DNA of 64,000 nt. Origin: Salvator merianae. Its lineage: Eukaryota; Chordata; Lepidosauria; Squamata; Teiidae. A model generated the notes under the pieces. The model saw nothing but the letters and a program-made list of their open reading frames with translations, was not told the origin of the DNA and did not search any database. The stretch spans positions 139,414,334 through 139,478,333 of the forward strand of contig QVOM02000034.1 of NCBI GenBank assembly GCA_003586115.2. The letters run 5' to 3'. Positions within the stretch are counted from its first letter, which is position 1. Every line of letters starts with the position of its first letter. This document shows, piece after piece, positions 49,040 through 58,534 of the stretch. The position numbers were made by a program, and so were the translations under genes.

Positions 49040-51250
49040 ATGTTGGACAGCTTGGATTGTAACGGATTATGGATATTGCTTCTGTGGGAAGACCATGAGG
49101 TAGCTTGACTTCAATTGTGTCATAAGAATGTTCAAAGCAGACCCCAAATCTTAAACTGAAACCTGTTCCATTGGTTTAGGACCAAATGGCTTCATAAAGC
49201 ATGTCTCATTGTGCAGAAGACTCCAAGAAATCCTAAATTTTAGGTGAAGTAGAATTTGTAGAATTAGGAATCTGCCTGTAATTACCAAATTTAACAGCCA
49301 GATTTGGTCCCTGTATGAGAGCTGAGATATGGCGAGAGTAAGGATACTCATTCATTTGAGTTCAAAAGTGGGTTAGAGGCCAAGGACTGTTAGGTGCTGT
49401 CCTTAACAGTCCTGGCTCCTTTGGCTTCGACGGCTGGCATGCAACGAAACCTACAAAGCAGGGAACTTACTCACTTATTGCTTTTGTCAGCACCATTACA
49501 GGCCCCTTCATACATTACAAGCCCTGCAGCAAGTGATGGTGCACATGGCGTGTGACATCATTGCACATGTGTGAACGCACACCAAAGCTTTCCTTGTATG
49601 CACACCGCCTCATGTTACAGGTCTGACTACAAAGGGCCCTATGTTGGCACCAATAATGTAAGCAACAAGCTGATATGTTCCTTGCTATGTGGGTTTTCTT
49701 ACACGTAATGGAATGAAACTGAAGAGAGGCCACATGTTAGGCAGATCACCTAACAATCCTTCACCTCTGCCTGAGGGTTTCTTTGTGCTGCTACTTTCTT
49801 GTGCATCATCTCACTTCAAATGTTCATGGTAATGTTATCATTCAGTGTTTTTTCTTTCTTTCTTTTTAAAAACAATATTAATAGGAGTTTATATTTCTCT
49901 TTTGATGGGTTGTAGGCATGGAGTTTAGAAGGAAGTGCCAATGGGAACAAATTTTAAATGACCATCAGCTTTCTTCCATGGCTTTCTCTCTCCCTCTCTT
50001 TTCCTCCCTTTTCTCCTTGGTTTTCATATCCTGCCACCCTTTCGTGTCCTGTCGTGTGGCCACTGGCCTTTTTGAAATCTGAGACATAATGTGAGCGAAA
50101 GCACTTTAGATGGCTAAAAACTTGTAATCAAATGAGACATGTTCTATAATATTCTGCATTTTATAAACTGTTTAAGTAAAAATTATTTATTGAAGGATTA
50201 AAGTGCTAGATCCCTGATTTTGAATGATGTTTTAAACTCACTGTTCTAGGAGATCAATGTGGTGTGTGTGGCAACCAGTGCTATACTTGAAAAGTGCTCC
50301 TCTGAAAGGCAGCAGAGCTGAGCCCATTTATAACTTTGACGTGACAAAATTTACATTTCTCAGAGTTTAATTTCTCAGTACACCATATGGGGCTATTCAT
50401 ATTCCTTTGTGAGATGTTACGGTAGTTTGATTAAATGTTGTCTTTTACATATAAGGACAACGCTCCTCCATTCTGCCCTTCTGTTCTTCCTATAGAGTTT
50501 TGTAACTAGGAATAACTGGTCATTTCTACAGTGTGAATTATCTCACATTGTGCTGGGCCAAATTAAGTGATCTGGTCCACAATGAGCCACGCTGATGGCA
50601 ACCTGCACCATGGGACATCTATGTTGTGGGCAGCCAAGCAACTACATAGCTGCTGACTGGAGCATTTTTGGCCAGGCACTCAGAAGCACCACATTTCCAG
50701 CACCTCTTCCCAGTGCCCAGCAAAATGGTGCCAGGCTTCTTGAACCTGGTAGACTAAACTACCCATTTGCATGCTATCTGCACACAAGCAGCTGGTCCAG
50801 TATACCAGTGTAGACTGTTGTGTGACCTACTTAAAAGCAGTCCACAGTTGGAGCAGGCTATGGTGCCATTTGCAGATACAGTGTTCTACCTGCATGGCCT
50901 GCTGTTACACAGGTCTACAGTGCAGATGAGGCATTCCAGGGGGTCCGTTAGGCCACTGTGAACCATTAGTTCTCAGTAATCCACCAGGTGTCAGTTATGC
51001 CAACTGTGTCTATTCTCTCCAAACAAAGTATTTGAGTTCACCCATCTTGATCTGGAGACTTCTGGCAATGACATATGAAGTGGTACACATCATCCCTTCT
51101 GTACATTTTTTGACTTGTGCAAAAAATCCTCCCTGAGGATCTTTATATGGCTATATTTTTATCACCTGTTTCTGCCTCTTTCTCTTCTGGAAACACATTG
51201 CTTTTCCCATCATCTACTCAAGCAGTGTGATGACATCACCATCCCCAGTT
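49040..51250. other. FASLG 3' flank, probable end of 3' UTR
   Basis: No canonical AATAAA was found soon after the stop. An ATTAAA occurs near 50197 in an AT-rich context and is a possible poly(A) signal. No gene is seen. Confidence 0.3.
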
Positions 51251-51259
51251 CCAGGTTCA

Positions 51260-51600
51260 AGAACAAGGAGACTTGCTTAGCAGCAGCATGGCAATGTTTA
51301 TTGATAAAACATCATGCAGGAAAAAGTAGCAGCAGCACATGTATCCTTCAACACCTTCCCACCAGGTTTGCCTGGGCAGCACTCACTTCCAACACTCAAG
51401 TTAACTTCACATTTTCTTTTAGGCCCTGAGTGGCCTTGAGACAACACCAGTGCCAATTATCCCATAGCAGTTATACCCTGATCTGAGGAAATGCAAGTAA
51501 AATCAGTAAAATATGCAAGCAGGCATGGGCTGGTATTACAGAGTTTCAAAGATGGCAGCACAGTGGCCAAGCTGACACAGTGACTCTTCTTGTGCTGGAT
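51260..51600 (-). repeat. LTR-like interspersed repeat, copy C
   Basis: Blocks 'cttagcagcagcatggcaatgtttattgataaaaca', 'cacatgtatccttcaacaccttcccacc', 'aaatatgcaagcaggcatggg' and 'gatggcagcacagtggccaagctgacac' match the copies near 19.4 and 48.7 kb in order. Of the three, this one keeps the most blocks. Confidence 0.55.
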
Positions 51601-52615
51601 ATTCCTCTGCTCATGCCAATATTTCCCCAATGTGTTAGTTTGATAGTTGCTTTGCCATCTTTTTAAGGACTAGCAGTTCAGTTGCATTTTGCTTTAAGTA
51701 GAGCCTGTCCCTCCTGTATAGATCTGGTTTGTCCCAAATTGTTGTCTGTGCCTACCCCTCTCCAGACACCACCATTTTATCCTTGCATCAGGACACTTCA
51801 TTTGCACCTACCTAGCAGATCCTGTGAGCAGAACAAATAGTGTTCAAAGAGGTCCTGAATTCCAGCCTCCTAGATGGTAACCTAAAGTTAGATTCCAGAA
51901 CCTTCAATTCTGAACATTACTGATGCCCATGAATGCTCCTTCCTCCTCAGCATTATCTCACAGCTATCTGTGGCACGTGACATCTACAACCACTGCATCA
52001 GGCAGGATAACCACAAATGAAATTTTCTATCCTTTCTAAGTCGCCCACTGCAAAGTCCCCCTCTCAGTCAGGAGGAAAAATTTCGGAGCAAGGAGAAACC
52101 TGCTCATTTTCTAAGGAATGCATCCTCTGCAAGGGAGCACTGCCCACTTCTTCAGATTGATGCCCTCTATCTCTGAGACCCTCTTTCTATGTACCAGCCA
52201 AAGGGCTGACACCCTGGGAGTAGGATTGCACTATCATGTCCCCAAAGGCCTCATCCACCTGCCTCTCTACATCTCTTCACTACTCCAGGAAATCTACCTG
52301 GCTCTCAAAAGGCTGAACTTGTTCCCTGAATGTGAGGAGTTCATCATATCATGTGTACACTTCCAATTGCTATCCAGAGGGCTGATAGGCCCACATTGGG
52401 CATTTGTACAGAATGCTGCTTAGGACTCACACCTCTTCTGCCTTTCTTTCTGCAGATCTTTTGGTATTTAGTTAGATTAAAAAAGAAAAGGAGAAGAAAC
52501 TTGAGGTGGATGTGGGATTAAAGGCCCTCTCTTGTTCTCACCTGCTGAAGTTGTTTGCTCTCCCTGGTTGCTTTCTCAGTATGCAAGCTGTCAAGTGACC
52601 AATCTTCCTGAAATG
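51601..52615. other. intergenic, nothing recognised
   Basis: The plus-strand frame 52118-52423 has no recognisable domain. Confidence 0.4.
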
Positions 52616-52620
52616 TAGTC

Positions 52621-53658
52621 CAGGGCCGCGTTCCGACACGGCATTTAATCAGCGTACAGGCCATCTTCAGTTCCTGCTGGCCCGACATGATCTTGCCATT
52701 CTGTAGTTTTTCTGGACTAAATTGGCAAAATCTGGACTACTTTGTATTCAGATTTAATGAGTTCTCAAGCCGTTCCAGATCGCTAGCCCGCTTTACTTTG
52801 CAATGTGGGAACGGGGAAGGAGACTATTTGGGAGGGACTGTACATTTTGGGGGGCATGCAGAGGGAGGGATCCCCATTTTGTGCCGTCCAATGACAGACT
52901 TTGTGGGTGGGCAGGAAGCGCAGTAGTTTCCTCTGCCTCCGGGGCATGCAGAGGGAGGGATCCCCATTTTGTGCCGTCCAATGACAGACTTTGTGGGTGG
53001 GCAGGAAGCGCAGTAGTTTCCTCTGCCTCCGTTATCCCAACTTCTGTCGCTGCCAGGGGAAAAGAAACCGTCCTCCTTTTTACTTCATTAAGCTGCGGTC
53101 CTTTCTCTTTTTTTATCCCCCATTCAACACTGCCAGGAAGAAATTAAAAGCTTCCTCCACTTCCATCTGCTCTTTAAACCAAAAAATAAACTGCGCCTGT
53201 TTGGGGTTGCAGTCCTCTTGCCCCAACAAAGAACCCACTCAAGATGAGTTTTGCCGTCGGCAGCACACAGCTACACAGCAGGGACACATGCCGCTGCGGA
53301 TGTCTCGGGGGAAGATGAAGCAGAGTCCATTTGCTGGTGAGGAACTGCACTATCAAGATAATAGAGCCCCCCCCCCCCACGTTCCCTCCCCACATTTCCC
53401 CTTCGTCACAGACCTCTCCCTGCTTTTGCGCTACTTTTAAATTGCACAATTATGCAAAAGTGCACTTGCAAGGGAGCAGAAATCGCCATCAGCCCTTTAA
53501 AAAGCTTAATTGTGTGGTACACATAGTTTTAAAGTTCTGCTTGTGTAGATAGAGGCTGTAGTGGGGAGAAGGAGCAAATGGCAAATGACTAGTAATGCTG
53601 CCAAGTGAATCCATGTTCTGAGGCAGCAGCAGGGACATACGGCGAGCGGAGCTTGACT
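52621..53658 (+). mobile_element. TIR DNA transposon family, copy 3, truncated at its right end
   Basis: The left terminus AGGGCCGCGTTCCGACACGG and the interior are close to copy 2 (42.27 kb). Similarity stops abruptly after GAGCTTGACT at 53658, where copia gag sequence begins, so the right TIR is lost. It contains a perfect 90-bp tandem duplication at 52851-53030. Confidence 0.75.
52851..53030 (+). repeat. perfect 90-bp tandem duplication
   Basis: 52851-52940 and 52941-53030 are identical, both starting GGGGCATGCAGAGGGAGGGA and ending CTCTGCCTCC. Copies 1 and 2 of the element have this unit once. Confidence 0.95.
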
Positions 53659-53659
53659 C

Positions 53660-54090
53660 TATCTCCAAGGTCAGCAAACAATGACATGATAGTCTGCAAA
53701 TGTCGCTCCAGACTTTCTAGGCTGCATCCTTGCTTCAACTTACACGAAAACAGCTTTCTGGTGAGAACCATTTTTGAGCTTGCAGAGTCATTTTGATATA
53801 CTGACCTCAAAGTGTCCCAACATTCTTTAGCAGTTTCTCTCCCTCTGAAATGAGTCAATTGACTGTCTTCCACAGACAAAACCTAGACCGCCCTCACTTT
53901 GGCGTCTCTCCTCTGTCCATCAGCGTTGGCTGGGGGGTTTGTCAGGCAATCAGCAAGGTCATCTCTAATCAAACAACTGCAGACCTTTTCACACGAAGAC
54001 AAATAATTTCTGCCATCCAACCTCTGGAAAGGCAAGCCTGCCGCTCCTCCTGCGTAAACAAATGCATTCTGTGCAAGGCTCAAAGCACAA
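53660..54090 (-). pseudogene. Ty1/copia gag N-terminal half, inverted
   Basis: The minus strand encodes FQRLDGRNYLSSCEKV near 54030 (the usual L.G.NY..W start of copia gag). After a stop at 53883-53885, the same frame gives ECWDTLRSVYQ, SKMVLTRKLFSCKLKQG and a final LFADLGD near 53660, which is the UBN2-type gag core. It breaks off where the plus-strand gag remainder would continue. Confidence 0.7.
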
Positions 54091-54239
54091 AGGTTATCAC
54101 AGCCAAAAACAAAACTCCTGAGTAGTGGACCACAAAATTACAAGCTATGTGGAATATCTTAGCACTAAGATTACTCCCTGTGTAAACTGCACAAGAACAG
54201 CATTCCTGGGCCCAGGAGGTTTGCACATTCCTGAGCCAC

Positions 54240-57200
54240 TGAAAGGGTACATTTTGCTTTCTTCCCTTAACTCTGTTCGATCCATTAATTGATGGTCTTC
54301 AAGGACTTCCAGAGAGTCAGCTAACCCTTCCTTTCCTCACACAAAAACTGAATGAGTGGGTATCTAGGAAAACACTCAGCCATGGAGGGGAGAAGGAGCA
54401 TGCAATGTTTACAGAACAATCACATTCAGAATATATATGTACTGTTCGTTGTCATTATTGTAAGAAACTGGGTCATAGAATAAGGGATTGCAGAGCCCAT
54501 AAGGCCAACCAGAGGCAACAGCAACACAAGCCAGGTGCTGCAAAGCAGTTTGGCTACAAACCTGACAGTGCAGTGTTGCTAGCAGGAGCTGGTGAGTCAA
54601 GAAATAATAATCTGTGGTTAATAGACAGTGGATCTGCACAACATGTTGTAAACAAATTTGCTATGCTAGAGAATCCTAATGGCATGCCTGTAAAGGTAAA
54701 CAAAGAGGGTGATGTTTTTGTTCCTCATTTAGGACATGAGGTAACCAACTGTGTTTTGGTAAATAAGCTTGAATATTATCTGTTGAGCATGGCAAAACTC
54801 ACCAATGATGGTTTCAAAGTTTCTTTTCAAGGGAAAGAATGCCTAATTACAGATAGTAATGGGGATGCTTGTGCTAAGGGTATCAAACAAAATGGATTGT
54901 ATGTGCTAGGTGATAAGCCTTCAATGTCTGTTAACTACCTAGACAATGTTCCACTACATGATAAGTGCTTGCATTATCAGCACCATGTAATGTCTCATGC
55001 TAGCTTTCATACCTTGAAGAAAACTGCTGAGATATGTGACATGAAGTTGCAGAAATGCAATACTTTCTTGGATTGCTCTGTGTGTAGCAGGACAAAAGAT
55101 ACCCTATCCCAAAACAGAGTTTCGGGCAGGCAAATTCCATCTTGGAATTGGTGCACGTAGACTTGTCAGGGCCACACCCTAAAAGTGTAGGAGGTGCACA
55201 ATATGCTTTTGTTTTAGAAGATGGCTTTAGTAGATATACATTTGTTTACATTTTGAAGAACAAAAGTGAGGTATACACTAAATTCCTAGAGTGGTTAAAT
55301 CTCATGGAGACCCAGCATCCTGAGGCAAAACTGAAGAAGCTCCAAAGTGACAGAGGTGGAGAAATTGTGAATAAGAAAATGGAGGAATTGTTAAAGAACA
55401 AAGGGATTATACACAGAAGGTCTAATCCTTATTCATCTGCAGAAAATGGCATTGCGGAACGGAGAATTGGGATACTCCAGATTATGATGGATTGTATGAT
55501 CCAAGATTCTGGAATGTCCAAAAGATATTGGGCAGAAGCCATGATGACAGCAGCTCATGTATGTAATAGACTGTGGTCTTCTACTGTGGATGATACTCCA
55601 TATCACAAGGAGGCATGGTAGCGCAGGTGGCTAAGGCACTGACCTTTCAATAGGAGGGTCAGAGTTCAAGGCCCCTGTCTGCCGTGTAGAGGGGATGAGC
55701 GCCCTCTACTGGCCTCTAGCTCCAGCCAACCTAGCTGTTCGAAAGCAAGTAATTGCAAGTAGATAAATAGGGAGCATCACATTGTGTGATGCGGAAGATA
55801 GATAGATGTAAGCCTTCAGGCAAAAATAACCTTGTAAGCTGCTTTGAGTCAGCTTCGGCCGAGAAAAGCGGGGTATAAAAAACCAAGTTCTTCTTCTTCT
55901 TCCTAGGGAAGAAGCCTAACCTGAGCTACTTACGAGTGTTCAGAAGCTATGCTTATGTACTCATCCCTAAGGAGCAGAGACCCAAGAGAGGTGACAGGTG
56001 GCTACGCCTGAGATTCATTGGATATGAACCATACACTAAAGGCTAATGATTTGATCTGGGAAATGGAAAGGTAATGATATCCAGAAGTGTCAGATTTGAA
56101 AAGCATAGAGGATGGGAGGAAATCCACTCCAATAAAAAGGTATTTTTACCACCTCCAGTTCCAGAAGTGAAAAAAGAAGAGTCTGACCAAACAAACTCAT
56201 GGGACAGACCAGACTGATGCTGCAAGTACTCCTGAAACTGACCAGTGAAAACACTGAAAAGAAAATTTAAAGAATCTGATACCAGTGACACTCAAACTTC
56301 AAGCAGCAGTAGTGAAGGAGAAGAAGAAAGTACAATCCCATGAATATCCAAACGCACCACGAAGGGAATCCCACCTAAAAGATTCCAAATCACCTTAGTA
56401 GCTGAGGAAAATTGGACAGAGCCTTATTCATACGAAGAAGCCATGAAAAGGCCACAAAAAGAAAAGGAGATGTGGCTGGAAGCTATGAACAAAGAGTTCA
56501 AAGCATTGCAAGATCTGAAGGTGTTTGTTCCTGCTAGTTCTCCAGTAGATTCTAAGCTAGTTGGCTGCATATGGGTCTACAAGAGAAAAACACTAAAAAA
56601 TGGGGAACATCTATTCAGAGCAAGATTAATTGCACAGGGTTTCTCACAGACATTCCCTGACAGCTATCAGGAAATATATGCACCTACAGTTAATGCAGAA
56701 ACAATAAGACTGGCCTGTAAGACTAGTTACTGTAAGACTAACAGTAAGGCATTTCAATATTGAAACAGCATACTTGTATGCAACACTAGATGAGGCTATC
56801 TACATGAAAGCCATACCCAGGTTTGAGAGCAGTATCCCAGGGGGCATATACAAACTGCAAAAATCATTGTATGGTTTAAAACAATCTGCCAGGAATTTGT
56901 ATAAATGCTTGGATGCCAAACTAACTGAAATGAAATTTACACGCATTAATGCAGATGCATGTTTGTATATAAAAGGTAAAGGGGAAAAACAAATGTTTGT
57001 ACTCATTTATGTTGATAACATTCTTGTAATTGGTACAAATGAAGCGATCAATGGTGTCTATACTTGCCTAAGCAAAGTTTCAAAGTAAAAGACCTAGGAC
57101 AGGCCACTAAATATCTAGGAATTGTAATCTCTAGATCTGAGGAGGGGCTAGAGCTAAGCCAAAAAGGAAAAATAATAAGATTACTAGAAAAGGCTAATAT

Positions 57201-57933
57201 GACAGATGCTAAGGCAGTAAGCACACCAATGGTTCCCAATTTCCTGAAAATGGAAAGAGGCGAAAAATTTGAAGACGGTACACTATATAGATCAATCGTA
57301 GGTACGTTAATGTATTTGGCAACATGGACATGCGCAGATATATCATACGCTACCAATGTGCTAGCTAGAAGGGTACAAGAGCCAACACATGTTTGGCAAG
57401 CAGCAAAACGTGTATTACGCTACCTCAAAGGTACGCAAGACAAAATATTGAGAATTCACCCAGATGATAGCAAAGATTTAGTCAGCTATGCAGATAGTTC
57501 ATTTGGAGATTGTGAGCACAACAAATCATGCACTGGATATGTAGTTAAATATGCCAATTGCCCCATTACATGGAGATCCAGTAAGCAGAGCCTATTGGCA
57601 ATTTCCACATCAGAAGCAGAATTCTGTGCGCCATCAGAAGTTTGCAATGAATTGCAGTGGGTAAAACAATTGTTAACTGAGTTTAATGAATGCTACAACA
57701 ATAACACAATTGTATATGTAGACTCACAAGTATCTACTGAAATGGCAAAAACAGATAATCTAAAGTCCAGAACCAAATATGTTGGGGCAAGGTATAACAA
57801 TGTAAGAAAACTAATTACTGATAGAGAAATTGGATTGGAATATATATCATCAGAAGAAAACTGTGCTGATATGTTTACCAAACCATTGGTACAATATAAA
57901 TATGAAAAATGTCTGAAGTTATTGTCAATGTAA
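54240..57933 (+). pseudogene. Ty1/copia retrotransposon polyprotein, disrupted
   Basis: Domains lie in copia order. The gag C-terminus is near 54240-54400 and the CCHC knuckle CHYCKKLGHRIRDC near 54440. The protease has DSGSAQHVV near 54630. A pre-integrase HHCC zinc region is near 54970-55100. The integrase has its D, D, E residues (HVDLSGPH, EDGFSRY, NGIAERRIG) at 55145-55470. The RT is at 56443-57030 and the RNase H near 57480-57640 (YADSSFGD, STSEAEF). Gene order IN before RT defines Ty1/copia rather than Ty3/gypsy. Frame changes occur near 55150, 56760 and 57070, a SINE interrupts at 55612, and stops occur at 56041-56440. The RT active site reads YVDN instead of YVDD. It is inactive. Confidence 0.88.
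55612..55902 (+). mobile_element. tRNA-derived SINE inserted in the copia integrase region
   Basis: A pol III box A (TAGCGCAGGTGG, 55619-55630) and box B (GTTCAAGGC, 55664-55672) lie 33 bases apart in a tRNA-like head. A unique body follows, then a LINE-like tail (GAGAAAAGCGGGGTATAAAA near 55861-55880) and a (TTC)n end at about 55889-55902. It splits the copia frame between HKEAW and GKKPNLS. Confidence 0.85.
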
Positions 57934-57960
57934 ATATGTAGTATTGTGTCAAGACATTAA

Positions 57961-57968
57961 GGAGGGGT
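57961..57968 (+). other. copia polypurine tract
   Basis: GGAGGGGT-type purine run directly before the TGTTGATATGTG start of the 3' LTR; in copia elements it primes plus-strand DNA. Confidence 0.6.
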
Positions 57969-58283
57969 GTTGATATGTGAAACAAGGTTTAATGTCTTGA
58001 ACACAAGGCACTTTAAGATTTGCAAAAAGGAAGAACTGCAAAGTCATGCTTACATAATGAGAATATCCAGGTGCTGAAAAGGTCAAGACCAATTAAGTTA
58101 TTAGTTGACCTAAATTATCCAAAAGCAATGATTGGATGTATATATGTATATAAGACTGCTTGCTTGGTTAGTTGTTGTTGGGGGATGATGGTGAAGGAAT
58201 GTTGTTTGTGACTGCCTGCTGTATTTGAGTAAATCATGGTTGCCTTTTACATGCTCTTGATGTAAGTGTGACTCCTATATTAC
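57969..58283 (+). repeat. copia 3' LTR (candidate)
   Basis: It begins TGTTGATATGTGAAAC immediately after the polypurine tract and can be closed at ...CTCCTATATTACA (TG...CA), about 315 bases. A TATATAAGACTGC promoter-like box lies near 58148. The 5' LTR partner was not found, so the right boundary is tentative. Confidence 0.6.
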
Positions 58284-58324
58284 AAAGCTTTGCATGTGGA
58301 ATATTGGAAATTCTAGTTATTTAG

Positions 58325-58530
58325 ATTTCTTCTCTGTGTTACTGCTATTTGCTGGCTGCAATAGGCAGGATGTAAAACCATTTCTGGGGCGTCAAGAGCA
58401 GGTGAAGGTTTTGCCTTTTATTCTGCTTGAGAATGCCTAGAAGCAATTGGTGGGCCACTGCGTGAAACAGGATGCTGGACTAGAAGGGCCGTGGCCTGAT
58501 CCAGCAATGCTCCCCTTATGTTCTTAGATG
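58325..58530 (+). repeat. interspersed repeat (LINE/SINE-type block)
   Basis: 'ttggtgggccactgcgtgaaacaggatgctggactagaagggcc...ctgatccagcaatgctccccttatgttctta' is a conserved block common in reptile genomes. A reverse-oriented copy of the same block begins near 61332. Confidence 0.65.
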
Positions 58531-58534
58531 TAGT

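Noticed and set aside
52687..53449. Opposing open frames in TIR-element copy 3 as coding sequence
   Set aside because: The same stretch in copies 1 and 2 does not keep the frames, and the translations match no transposase.
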